DNA of 64,000 nucleotides. It comes from JAAFHB01 sp942493325. Lineage in GTDB: Bacteria > Bacteroidota > Bacteroidia > Bacteroidales > Prolixibacteraceae. The stretch lies in assembly GCA_942493325.1 (NCBI GenBank), contig OW818689.1:434001-498000 (forward strand), given 5' to 3'. The position numbers and the translations under genes were made by a program. Shown piece by piece: positions 53,927 through 62,081 of the stretch (the first letter of the stretch is position 1; each line of letters starts with the position of its first letter). A model generated the notes under the pieces. The model was not told the DNA's origin, did no database searches, and saw nothing but the letters and a program-made list of their open reading frames with translations.

Positions 53927-54043
53927 TTATTTTTTTCGAAGCTTCGCATAAATTCCAATCACAATAACAAGAATTGCTATGACAAAAATCAGGGTATAAC
54001 CAAACCCGGTTCCCATTCCCCATGTATTATTTACACCTTCCAT
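53927..54043 (-). CDS. 38-residue single-pass membrane peptide
   Basis: Too short for routine gene calling but clean: ATG at 54043 (MEGVNNTWGMGTGFG), one strongly hydrophobic helix (TLIFVIAILVIVIGIYA), a positively charged tail (KLRKK) and a TAA stop at 53927-53929. The shape (small, one helix, C-terminal Lys/Arg) suits a small membrane protein; the function is unknown. It lies between an orphan antitoxin and a metal-binding-domain protein on the same strand. Confidence 0.55.
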   Translation of the reverse strand: MEGVNNTWGMGTGFGYTLIFVIAILVIVIGIYAKLRKK

Positions 54044-54110
54044 AATCGTACTTTTTTAAAATTGATGCGATAAGCTGACCGATCATTACGAAATTTCTCT
54101 CTTTTTTTCG

Positions 54111-54359
54111 TCATAAATAGTATTGTTCATGTAATTCAGCAACATCCTCCAGAATGCCATTGCAAACAGGGCAATTGCCGCCACGATTATAGGTTTTGTC
54201 TCCTTCACATTTCACAGGGCATTTGAAAACAATTTTCGAATAGGGATCTTTCACAGGATGATTTTGATATCGGTCACCGCTACCGAATGAATGTGTTTCT
54301 TTTACTTCATTGTTTTTATCTGCTCCGAGGGGTATTTCGCTTAACATTGTCATGATCAT
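54111..54359 (-). CDS. Small heavy-metal-binding-domain protein
   Basis: A product of about 82 residues from one of the clustered ATGs at 54359, 54353 or 54347; the frame is open to 54473 but the extra N-terminus looks non-functional. The C-terminal half carries FKCPVKCEGDKTYNR and GNCPVCNGILEDV, a CPxxC...CPxC arrangement like the short heavy-metal-binding domain of copper and silver efflux proteins (YTCPMHPEV-type). It may be a metal chaperone or sensor. No efflux pump or P-type ATPase is in the window. Confidence 0.65.
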   Translation of the reverse strand: MIMTMLSEIPLGADKNNEVKETHSFGSGDRYQNHPVKDPYSKIVFKCPVKCEGDKTYNRGGNCPVCNGILEDVAELHEQYYL

Positions 54360-54566
54360 TAGTTTTCTGTATCTTATCATCCAAAAGTAGATTAATCGAA
54401 GCGGGGGAAGGTTACACAATTCCAACACAGAGTTACAACATTCATATGTTTTGTCATTTAACTGAATATTCAAACCACTTTGAGTTGGGGTTTATTTTAT
54501 TCTTATAGAAGTATCTTTATAAACGTTAAAAGATGTAAACGCCTAATGCACAATTCAATATTCTTC

Positions 54567-54574
54567 TATCTTTG
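54567..54574 (+). promoter_or_regulatory. -7 box of the DoxX-DsrE-SoxB-like operon
   Basis: TATCTTTG is an exact TAnnTTTG match, ending 4 bp before the ATG at 54579. As at 33924-33931, the start site would fall on or beside the ATG, implying a leaderless message. It makes the alternative ATG at 54546, upstream of the box, unlikely. Confidence 0.5.
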
Positions 54575-54578
54575 TCCG

Positions 54579-54920
54579 ATGTTTTTGTCTTTTTCTACAT
54601 ACAGAAGATTTTTGGTCATCGCATTAACCGTGCTAATGGCCATTCCTTGTTTTGCAAAAAGAGAGGTGAAACAATGGTTGCAAATCGAAACCAGCCAACA
54701 GTCAAAACCTATTCAACAGCTTACAGCTTGTTATACTTTTTGCCAACTGCAAAAGCACGATAAAAAGGAAAAAGTCGAAAGGCATATCCTACCTTCTCCT
54801 CTTTCTGAAATTAAGACAGAATATTTTGCCTTTGCAATAACAATACTCCTTCCTGATTTTTACAACAGGCAGAAAGAAAAAATCCCATCTTACCTTCTCT
54901 TCGGGCAATTTCTGATTTGA
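54579..54920 (+). CDS. Small exported Cys-containing protein of unknown function
   Basis: A 113-residue protein from ATG 54579. A signal-peptide-like start (RRFLVIALTVLMAIPCFA) is followed by a polar region with TACYTFCQLQKH, two Cys three residues apart that could bind metal or heme or form a disulfide. I do not recognise the family. It is the first gene of a compact plus-strand unit with DoxX (58 bp on), DsrE and a SoxB-like gene, so it probably serves the same function. An in-frame ATG at 54546 precedes the promoter. Confidence 0.55.
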   Translation: MFLSFSTYRRFLVIALTVLMAIPCFAKREVKQWLQIETSQQSKPIQQLTACYTFCQLQKHDKKEKVERHILPSPLSEIKTEYFAFAITILLPDFYNRQKEKIPSYLLFGQFLI

Positions 54921-54978
54921 TACACGGCACTATTTAGTTTTTTAATAGTCAGTTTTAATCAAAAAAGGAAATCATTTT

Positions 54979-55386
54979 ATGAATAAATCAACACAAGTGA
55001 GCGGACTTTCCGTTCTCGTATTTCGTATTTTGCTGAGCGGTATTTTTATCACAGCAGGAATCACCCATCTTATGCAACCAGACCAAATAACCAGTCGCAT
55101 TCCGTCTGCTGCCTTGCATTTTATCACATCATTTTCTGCAGACCCTCATCTTTTGGGCATCTTATCAGGGTATGCACTACTCATTGGTGGAATTGCATTC
55201 CTGATGGGAGTTTTTACCCGATGGTCGGCAATGGTCTTATTCCTGGTGCTTATTCCTATTACCCTCTCCGTTCAGATGGGCAATGGCATATTTCACGGAC
55301 CCTTATGGAAAAATGTAGCCCTGTTTGGTGGCTTATTATTTTTCATCATCAACAATCCAAAAGTCTACAGTATTTACAACAAATAA
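54979..55386 (+). CDS. DoxX-family membrane protein
   Basis: A 135-residue integral membrane protein with four hydrophobic helices (VLVFRILLSGIFITAGITHL; LLGILSGYALLIGGIAFLMG; AMVLFLVLIPITLSV; LWKNVALFGGLLFFII). The GIFITAGITHLMQPDQ start is typical of DoxX/SURF4-type proteins. The related DoxD is a subunit of archaeal thiosulfate:quinone oxidoreductase, and in other bacteria DoxX forms membrane oxidoreductase complexes. Next to DsrE and a SoxB-like gene it may link sulfur oxidation to the quinone pool. The downstream gap to DsrE is 13 bp. Confidence 0.8.
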   Translation: MNKSTQVSGLSVLVFRILLSGIFITAGITHLMQPDQITSRIPSAALHFITSFSADPHLLGILSGYALLIGGIAFLMGVFTRWSAMVLFLVLIPITLSVQMGNGIFHGPLWKNVALFGGLLFFIINNPKVYSIYNK

Positions 55387-55399
55387 AATTTAAAAAACA

Positions 55400-55840
55400 A
55401 TGAAAACAATTATCATTTTATTCATAGCTCTGATGACTTTCGGAGCAGGAAATCTGAACGCACAAACGGCTGAAAGTATTCAAAAAACAGAACAGTCGAT
55501 CCGTAAAAATGGCAAATATGCCCTGCTGGTGATGAAAGCACTGCATTTAAAGACGGCGATCAACACTGGAATTGAATTTAAAGCCAACAGCAAAAAAATC
55601 GACTTTCAGATCATCGTATGCGGGGAATTGGTCAAAGAAATTTCACAGGATGCAGCACTGCAAAGCCTGATAAAAAATGCTGTATCACAACACGGACTGA
55701 AGGTGTTGGCCTGCGGTCTTTCCATCGAACAATTAAAGGTTGATAAATCCCTGCTTCCCAATGAGATAAAAGTAACAAGAAATGGATTGATCTATATGTT
55801 CGGTTTGCAGGAAAAAAACTACAAATCAATTGTACTTTAA
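55400..55840 (+). CDS. Exported DsrE-family protein
   Basis: A 146-residue protein with a signal peptide ending NLNAQT (residue ~22). The DsrE/TusD-like fold reads YALLVMKALHLKTAINTG, FQIIVCGELVKEI and the conserved active-site Cys in VLACGLSIEQLKV. DsrE-type proteins carry persulfide sulfur between enzymes; an exported form would work in the periplasm. It is sandwiched between DoxX (13 bp) and the SoxB-like gene (8 bp), strongly suggesting one operon and one pathway. Confidence 0.82.
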   Translation: MKTIIILFIALMTFGAGNLNAQTAESIQKTEQSIRKNGKYALLVMKALHLKTAINTGIEFKANSKKIDFQIIVCGELVKEISQDAALQSLIKNAVSQHGLKVLACGLSIEQLKVDKSLLPNEIKVTRNGLIYMFGLQEKNYKSIVL

Positions 55841-55848
55841 AATTCATA

Positions 55849-57462
55849 ATGAGACATCTATTATTAACCGCAAGCACTGTAATTCTATTCAGTGCTTGCC
55901 AAAACAATACAAATACCGTGAAAGAAGAAACGATCACCATACTGCAAACGGCAGATATTCACGCCTATCTCAATGTGCATGAAGAACTGTTTGTGGAAAA
56001 TGATACCATAGTGTTTAGAAAAGCAGGCGGTTTGGCGCACATAAAAACCCTCACGGATAGCATCAGAAATGAAAATCCCGATGGCACCTTACTTATTGAT
56101 GGTGGCGATTTCATACAAGGAAGTGGTGCCAGTGTACGTTCGCAGGGAAAAATGTTTCCTCCAATAGTGAAGGCGATGAACTACGATTTATTGATTCCGG
56201 GCAATTGGGAAGTCATTTACGGCAAACAAATAATGATGGAGGTAATGAACAGTTACAATACCCAGGTAATTGCAGCTAATATGCTGGACGATACCACCGA
56301 TAGCTCATTGTTTCCACCGTATTGGATTACTGAAAAGAAAGGTGTGAAAATAGGATTTATTGCCTACAATGATCCGGAAGTACCCGAACGCCAAAATCCT
56401 GAATATAGCAAAGGCATCACATTCACGGCAGTGGAGAAAAATCTGGCAGCACTCATTAGCCAACTAAGGGAAAAAGAAAAGGTGGATTTGCTGTTTTTAG
56501 TTACGCATCTTGGTATATCCAAACAATTGATGTTATCGAACAATCCTGCGGCAAAAGGAGTTGATTTTATTTTGGGTAATGATACCCATGAGCGTATCAG
56601 AATACCGATTGAGGGCAAGTATGCAAAAGTGGTTGAGCCCGGAGCCTTTGGCTCTTTTGCAGGAAGATTGGATTTAAAAATTAGGGACAAAAAAATCGTC
56701 AGTTACGATTATGAGTTGATTGAAGTTTCGCCCGAAAAATATACGGGTGATAAGGAACTACAACAAATTATCGACAAAGCCAATTTTCCCTATCAGGAAG
56801 AAATGCAAACCGTTTTGGGCTATACATCTACGCCCATGTACCGGTATTTAGTAGTGGAAAATCCGATGGATAATTTTATTACAGATGCATTGCGATGGAA
56901 AACCGGAGCAGATTTTGCCACCTCCAATGGCTTTAGATTTGGCGTCCCCATTGTTCCCGATACAAGTGGCAAGGCGGCCATCACCAAAGGCGACCTATGG
57001 CGAATGCTACCTGTGGATGAACACATGAAAATCGGAACAGTGAGCGGACAGCAAATACACGATTGGCTGGAAAAAGAAATCAATAATGTATTTGCATCCA
57101 ATTATGAGGAACGTTTTGGAGGCTGGCTGGTACGATTCTCCGGGTTGACATTGAAATTCAACAGTTCGCAGACCAAAGGCAATCGCATTGAGTCTATCAC
57201 CGTTCAGGAAAAGCCACTGGATTTAAACAAAATGTACACCATGGCATCCTGCAACCGAACGGGAGAACCTTTATCCACCATGTGCCGGATGAAAAATACA
57301 ACAGATGTAAAAATTCAGGATTATACGCTGCACAATGCTGTAGAGGCCTACCTGAAAGCCAAAGGCACTGTAAGTCCGCACCTGGATGGAAGATCCATTG
57401 CAACAGATCTTGGACCCAATGCTTTCTCGCAAATGAAGGAAGGCGATTACAGGTTTAGATAG
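55849..57462 (+). CDS. SoxB-like / 5'-nucleotidase-superfamily lipoprotein
   Basis: A 537-residue periplasmic or surface lipoprotein (Cys17 after LFSA). The metallophosphatase domain has Asp36-x-His38 (ADIHAY), Asp87 in LLIDGGDFIQGSG, Asn119-Trp120-Glu121 in PGNWEVIYG, His220 in VTHLGIS, and Asp245-Thr-His247 in ILGNDTHERI. The C-terminal domain carries TSNGFRFGVPI and GGWLVRFSGLTL. Trp in place of the catalytic His of GNHE, and the GFRFG segment, match thiosulfohydrolase SoxB rather than nucleotidases. Asp245 replaces the usual metal His. With DsrE and DoxX it suggests thiosulfate or persulfide processing. Plain nucleotidase activity is not excluded. A perfect terminator follows. Confidence 0.78.
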   Translation: MRHLLLTASTVILFSACQNNTNTVKEETITILQTADIHAYLNVHEELFVENDTIVFRKAGGLAHIKTLTDSIRNENPDGTLLIDGGDFIQGSGASVRSQGKMFPPIVKAMNYDLLIPGNWEVIYGKQIMMEVMNSYNTQVIAANMLDDTTDSSLFPPYWITEKKGVKIGFIAYNDPEVPERQNPEYSKGITFTAVEKNLAALISQLREKEKVDLLFLVTHLGISKQLMLSNNPAAKGVDFILGNDTHERIRIPIEGKYAKVVEPGAFGSFAGRLDLKIRDKKIVSYDYELIEVSPEKYTGDKELQQIIDKANFPYQEEMQTVLGYTSTPMYRYLVVENPMDNFITDALRWKTGADFATSNGFRFGVPIVPDTSGKAAITKGDLWRMLPVDEHMKIGTVSGQQIHDWLEKEINNVFASNYEERFGGWLVRFSGLTLKFNSSQTKGNRIESITVQEKPLDLNKMYTMASCNRTGEPLSTMCRMKNTTDVKIQDYTLHNAVEAYLKAKGTVSPHLDGRSIATDLGPNAFSQMKEGDYRFR

Positions 57463-57476
57463 CACCCGTAAAATAT

Positions 57477-57513
57477 GCATTAGGCAAAATACCTTTTTTG
57501 CCTAATGCTTTTT
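57477..57513 (+). terminator. Rho-independent terminator after the SoxB-like gene
   Basis: GCATTAGGCAAAA (57477-57489) pairs perfectly over 13 bp with TTTTGCCTAATGC (57496-57508) around TACCTT, followed by TTTTT. It begins 15 bp after the stop and closes the DoxX-DsrE-SoxB-like operon. Confidence 0.9.
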
Positions 57514-57591
57514 ATAGGGTAACGATAGGACAATTTCAGAAATATTGGAATTGAATTAACTTGATCTTTATAAAAGGCTTTACGAATTATA

Positions 57592-58929
57592 CTAAGGCCG
57601 AATAATAGTCCCGTCATTTTTTCGTACCTGTGTCCAGTTATTCAGCTGAACATGGGGCAACGGATATTTTGCTGCCAGTTTTTCATCAATATCGACACCC
57701 AATCCCGGCGCTTCGTTGACGTACATATACCCATTTTTTAGAGTAGGCGTTCCAGGAAAAATTTCGCGTAGCTTTTCAGAAAAATTATGTGGCTCCTGAA
57801 TTCCAAAATTCCAAACAGCCAGGTCGATATGTGCATTTGCTGCATGGCCAACAGGTGAAACATCGCCAGGTCCGTGCCAGGCGGTTCTGATATTGAAAGC
57901 TTCGCCCAGCCTGGCCACTTTCATCGCAGGAGTTATGCCACCAATCTGAGATATATGTATCCGAATAAAATCGAACAACTGGTCTTTCATCGGATCGACC
58001 CATTCATGGGGACTGTTAAACAACTCTCCCATAGCTATTGGCACAGAGGTATTTTCTCTCAATAATTTGAAATACCGGTTGTTTTCAGGTGAAAACGGAT
58101 CTTCAATAAAAAAAGGCCGGTATTCTTCCAACGATTTGATCAGATTAATCGCTTCCATGGGTTGAAGTCGCTCATGTATATCATGCAATAGTTCAACTTT
58201 TTCACCACATTGTTTTCTTACTTTATCAAAAATCTCTCTTGTGCTTTTTGTATAGACATAAGGATCCATAAAACTATCACGAGGCATACCGAATCCGGCA
58301 TTCTTATAATCAGGTTTTTCGACCAGGCCAGTAGTTCCATACCCTCCTATCTGAATCCGAACGTGCCGGTATCCTTGTTCCATATAGCCTGCAACATCCT
58401 CAGCAACTTTTTCAGGTGAATTTCCACCCGCATGCGCATAACAATCAACAGCAAAGCGACATTTTCCTCCAAGCAATTGATATACCGGCATGTTGGCGCG
58501 CTTCCCTTTGATGTCCCAAAGAGCCTGATCAAGGCCACTTAACGCATTGTTCAAAACCGGACCGTTCCGCCAGTAAGAACTTTGATAGGTCGATTGCCAA
58601 AGGTCTTCGATATTATCAACATCCTTCCCTACACAAAAGTCATTCAGATATTTGTCAATGGCGGTAACAACCACATGAGCCCTTTGCCTGAAGGTTGCGC
58701 AGCCAATGCCATATAAACCAGGTTCACTTGTCTCAACTTTTACAATTACCAACTCTATACCTTCAGGACAGGTTGCAATTGCTTTTACCTTTGTGATCTT
58801 TACCGGGGAAAGCCCTTTAAAGACTTTGTTATCATCGGCTGCAGCTGAAAAAGGATTCATCAATCCGGCTCCGATAGTAGCCAAACCAAGACTTTTCAGC
58901 GCTGTTCTGCGGTTTAGATTTGTATTCAT
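57592..58929 (-). CDS. Tat-exported mandelate-racemase/enolase-superfamily dehydratase (ManD-like)
   Basis: A 445-residue protein with a twin-arginine start (NRRTALKSL). The enolase-superfamily barrel shows VDCYAHAGG, LLHDIHERLQPMEA, FFIEDPFSPEN, GELFNSPHEW and TAWHGPGDVSPVGHAAN, the last two characteristic of D-mannonate dehydratase-type (ManD) members and relatives. These act on sugar acids by removing water. An exported version is unusual because the family is mainly cytoplasmic. It is the final gene of a minus-strand set with aldo/keto reductase, sulfatase and GH92; the gap to the reductase is 40 bp. Substrate uncertain. Confidence 0.82.
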   Translation of the reverse strand: MNTNLNRRTALKSLGLATIGAGLMNPFSAAADDNKVFKGLSPVKITKVKAIATCPEGIELVIVKVETSEPGLYGIGCATFRQRAHVVVTAIDKYLNDFCVGKDVDNIEDLWQSTYQSSYWRNGPVLNNALSGLDQALWDIKGKRANMPVYQLLGGKCRFAVDCYAHAGGNSPEKVAEDVAGYMEQGYRHVRIQIGGYGTTGLVEKPDYKNAGFGMPRDSFMDPYVYTKSTREIFDKVRKQCGEKVELLHDIHERLQPMEAINLIKSLEEYRPFFIEDPFSPENNRYFKLLRENTSVPIAMGELFNSPHEWVDPMKDQLFDFIRIHISQIGGITPAMKVARLGEAFNIRTAWHGPGDVSPVGHAANAHIDLAVWNFGIQEPHNFSEKLREIFPGTPTLKNGYMYVNEAPGLGVDIDEKLAAKYPLPHVQLNNWTQVRKNDGTIIRP

Positions 58930-58969
58930 AATTCTGATAATTTAAGTTAGGTAAATTATTAATTCTGAA

Positions 58970-59992
58970 TCATTTTAACACCCTTTTATAATTCTCCACG
59001 AACAAACCCGCATATGGAGCAGCATACCCTTCCAATTTTTTCATATCAGCTGCTGAAAGTTTTTTCATGTCTTTGAGCACTTTTACATTTGCCTCCAGTT
59101 CGTGTGTAAACCGGCATCCACTAATCAAAGTTGATACAGGCAGCGAATAAACGTACTGGTGAAGATTCGCGTATGTCAGTTCTGTAAGGCTTACAACATC
59201 AGGAATATCTTTAGTTTCTATATTTTTCGGTGTTGTATCTATCCTTCTTCCCATCATGCTACCTCCAGCCATAGTTTTCATGGCAAGCACGCCATATTTT
59301 TTTTCGAGTAACACAGGAAGAACATGATGCTGGAAGGATTCAAACGACGGGTCGCAAACATTTAATGGCATTTGGCACGTATCCATCTCAATGCCCATTT
59401 CATCGAGCTTTTTCAGAAAATGCAGATGAGTTTTAGGATTTTGGTGGCCGGTAAAACCAATGTAACGGGCCTTGCCTTTTTGTTTTGCTTCGAGGAAAGC
59501 ATCCAAAACACCAGCTTTTAACCTGTCATCAACATCTTCCGGAGTATTAAGGGCATGAATCTGCCACAAATCGACATAATCTGTTTTTAACGCTTTTAAC
59601 GACTCATCCAACATTTGTCGTACTTCCGCACCTGTTTTCCCGGGAGCCTTTGTCATCAGAAAAATCTGGTCGCGGTATTTGGGTGTCAGAAATTTACCCA
59701 TGTACTCTTCGGCACGACCATTGACATATTTTCGGGCATTGTCGAAAAACCGGACTCCCAACTCCATAGATCGTTCAACCATTCTCTCAGCATCAGCCGG
59801 ATTATCGATGAACCCTAAATGGTAGCCACCAAGGCAAAAGGCAGTTACTTTTTGACCATCCCGGGTCAGCTGACGTTGAGGTAAAATTTCGCCCCATTTG
59901 TCGTTCACAGGAATTGCCGAAGCCCAGTCAGCAATCAAACTTAAGGCCGCAACAGTCCCAATTTTTTTGATGAATTTTCTTCTGTTTTCCAT
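58970..59992 (-). CDS. Exported aldo/keto reductase
   Basis: A 340-residue NADPH-type reductase with an RR-containing signal region (MENRRKFIKKIGTVAALSLI). The AKR barrel shows the catalytic tetrad candidates Asp and Tyr in FFDNARKYVNGRAEE, Lys in LMTKAPGKTG and His in QIHALNTPEDV. Tat-exported AKRs appear in glycan loci beside Gfo/Idh and ManD-like enzymes, probably acting on sugar aldehydes or keto sugars. It starts 32 bp after the sulfatase stop and is followed after 40 bp by the ManD-like gene. Confidence 0.87.
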   Translation of the reverse strand: MENRRKFIKKIGTVAALSLIADWASAIPVNDKWGEILPQRQLTRDGQKVTAFCLGGYHLGFIDNPADAERMVERSMELGVRFFDNARKYVNGRAEEYMGKFLTPKYRDQIFLMTKAPGKTGAEVRQMLDESLKALKTDYVDLWQIHALNTPEDVDDRLKAGVLDAFLEAKQKGKARYIGFTGHQNPKTHLHFLKKLDEMGIEMDTCQMPLNVCDPSFESFQHHVLPVLLEKKYGVLAMKTMAGGSMMGRRIDTTPKNIETKDIPDVVSLTELTYANLHQYVYSLPVSTLISGCRFTHELEANVKVLKDMKKLSAADMKKLEGYAAPYAGLFVENYKRVLK

Positions 59993-60024
59993 AACCTGGT
60001 TTTTAAATTATATTTATTTCAATA

Positions 60025-61827
60025 TTATTTATCAATTCGTTTTACTGAAATATAAAACGGGAAAATATATTTTCCTTTTCTTGTTTGATAATACGGTTCA
60101 ATACGATAATTGCCTTTACCGAGTTTCACATTTTTAAATGTCAATTCACTGATAGCGGCAAAGTTTTCTTTTACAAGGTGATACGGATACATTTGCAGGC
60201 AAGCCTTTCCTTCTTCATTTACCGGTTCATTAAAATGAAAGGAAATATCATAAACACCATCTTCGAGGGCCTTCACTTCCCAGTAATTCAGGACATTATC
60301 CTGAGTCCATGCAACTGGTGTACCTTTTGCATCGTTACGATTTAGAATAACAGGATTTTCATACGATGTACCGATGACTGCAGGATAAATCATCTTGTTG
60401 TTTTTATCTGACACAATTTCATCATACCATACATCCATCTCATTTTTCAAAGCGGTTGCGATTTCAAAATTTTCTTTCAGAACATTGTTCTTTTCTTTCG
60501 GATCGTTTTTTACATTGAACAATTCGAAATCTTCTGCTTTACTTTGATAACCGGTATTCCCAACCAATTTAAAATTACCTTTTAAAGCGGCAAAGTTTCG
60601 GTATTTAATCAAAAAACCTCTTCCCCATTCAAAAAACAAGGTTCTGTTTTGGAACCTGGAGAGTCTGGCCTTTTCTTCCGAAAAGAAATTCATTCCGTCA
60701 ATTTTATGTCCGGGTTCTTTTATTCCGCACAAATCAAGAATGGATGGCAATAAATCGATATGTGCCAGGGTTAAGGCCAGCTCCTGCTTTTCTTTAAATT
60801 TTTCGGGATAATGGATTAAACACGGAACCCTGACACCGCCTTCAAAAACCGATCCCTTACGCTCACGCAAACCCAATTTGTAACGATTTTGTTGCGGGCC
60901 ATTATCGGTCAGAAATACAAGGATAGTATTGTCATAAATACCTTGTTCTTTTAGTGATTTAACCAGTTTCCCAATATTGTCATCGATATTGGTGACCATT
61001 CCATAAACCTTTCTTGCAGCATCTATTTCAACCGGAGTCATTTTACCGACTGCTTCATCGAAAACACCAAAGGAGTCAGCTTTAAACTTAAGATCTTTAT
61101 ACAGATTAAAATACTCTTGAGGCACCTGAAGCGGCGTGTGTGGCGCATTATATGCCAGGTAAGCAAAAAACGGCTTTCCCGATTTTTCTTCCTGATTTTT
61201 ACGAATAAAATTGATCGTTTTTTCGGTAAAAACATCAGAACAATACCCTTTCGATTGAACCGGCTGATCGTTTTCAAACAGAACAGGATTAAAATAAGAG
61301 CTGTCGCCTGCAAAATAATTCATCACATCGCCGGGTTGTCCCATACCACCAGCCCGGTGAACTACGGAAACATCAAATCCCTGATCGGATGGACGATAAG
61401 GGTGATTATCGCCCAAATGCCATTTCCCAAAAATACCAGTCTCGTAACCGTTTTCTTTTAAAATTTCGGCAATGGTAATTTCAGTGTCGCTCATTATGGC
61501 ACCACCATTGTAGGTATCGTAAACCCCGGTTCGTTCAGAATATCGACCGGTCATTAAACTTGCCCGGGTAGGAGCGCAAACCGGAGACACATAAAAATTC
61601 GTCAGGTTTAAACTTTGCGAGGCGAGATTGTCAAGATTGGGGGTTTTGATATATGGATTCCCGTTAAACCCGAAATCCCCAATACCCTGATCGTCAGTTA
61701 TAATAATGATGACATTGGGTTTTTGCTTAATTTCAACTTTATTATTCTGGGTGAATGATGGAAGTAAAGCTGAAAATAAAATGGCTGCACTCCCAAGAAT
61801 AACCTGATCTGATTTATTAATTTTCAT
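60025..61827 (-). CDS. Type I sulfatase (CAPTR motif) with extra C-terminal domain
   Basis: A sulfatase of about 600 residues from ATG 61827 (the preceding in-frame start at 61830 is GTG). Signal region ~8-27. IIIITDDQGIGDFGFNGNPY carries metal residues, and the formylglycine motif is Cys84-Ala-Pro-Thr-Arg88 in PVCAPTRASLMTGRYSERTG. HLGDNHPYRPSDQGFD and VFLTDNGPQQNR are S1 marks. About 110 residues beyond the usual sulfatase end (from KALEDGVYDISFHF) look like a beta-sandwich, possibly carbohydrate-binding. It probably works with the neighbouring GH92 alpha-mannosidase on a sulfated mannan-type glycan. Confidence 0.92.
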   Translation of the reverse strand: MKINKSDQVILGSAAILFSALLPSFTQNNKVEIKQKPNVIIIITDDQGIGDFGFNGNPYIKTPNLDNLASQSLNLTNFYVSPVCAPTRASLMTGRYSERTGVYDTYNGGAIMSDTEITIAEILKENGYETGIFGKWHLGDNHPYRPSDQGFDVSVVHRAGGMGQPGDVMNYFAGDSSYFNPVLFENDQPVQSKGYCSDVFTEKTINFIRKNQEEKSGKPFFAYLAYNAPHTPLQVPQEYFNLYKDLKFKADSFGVFDEAVGKMTPVEIDAARKVYGMVTNIDDNIGKLVKSLKEQGIYDNTILVFLTDNGPQQNRYKLGLRERKGSVFEGGVRVPCLIHYPEKFKEKQELALTLAHIDLLPSILDLCGIKEPGHKIDGMNFFSEEKARLSRFQNRTLFFEWGRGFLIKYRNFAALKGNFKLVGNTGYQSKAEDFELFNVKNDPKEKNNVLKENFEIATALKNEMDVWYDEIVSDKNNKMIYPAVIGTSYENPVILNRNDAKGTPVAWTQDNVLNYWEVKALEDGVYDISFHFNEPVNEEGKACLQMYPYHLVKENFAAISELTFKNVKLGKGNYRIEPYYQTRKGKYIFPFYISVKRIDK

Positions 61828-61837
61828 CACAAATGAT

Positions 61838-61975
61838 TTAATTGTATAGCTCCTGTTTTTTCTTTACTAATTTGGCTTTGATTAAATTTTCCTTTTGCGC
61901 TATCGCAGTACCTGCAATAATAAAAATCATTGCCAGACTGATGATTGTTTTACTTCTAAGTTCTTGTAAAAACAT
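61838..61975 (-). CDS. 45-residue exported peptide between GH92 and sulfatase genes
   Basis: ATG at 61975 and TAA at 61838-61840, 7 bp before the sulfatase GTG/ATG region. The N-terminus MFLQELRSKTIISLAMIF and IIAGTAIAQ form a good signal peptide, leaving a mature part of about 19 residues rich in Lys (KENLIKAKLVKKKQ). Either a genuine small secreted peptide or the N-terminal remnant of a lost gene. It is in the same orientation as its neighbours and well placed for cotranscription. Confidence 0.45.
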   Translation of the reverse strand: MFLQELRSKTIISLAMIFIIAGTAIAQKENLIKAKLVKKKQELYN

Positions 61976-62081
61976 ATTTTTTAAGTTTTAAGTAGTCATT
62001 AAAAGGATTTGTGTTTTAAAATTATTCACCTGTATCATTTCCAATTTAAAATAAAAGTACATTGGCATGCTAAATTTAATA

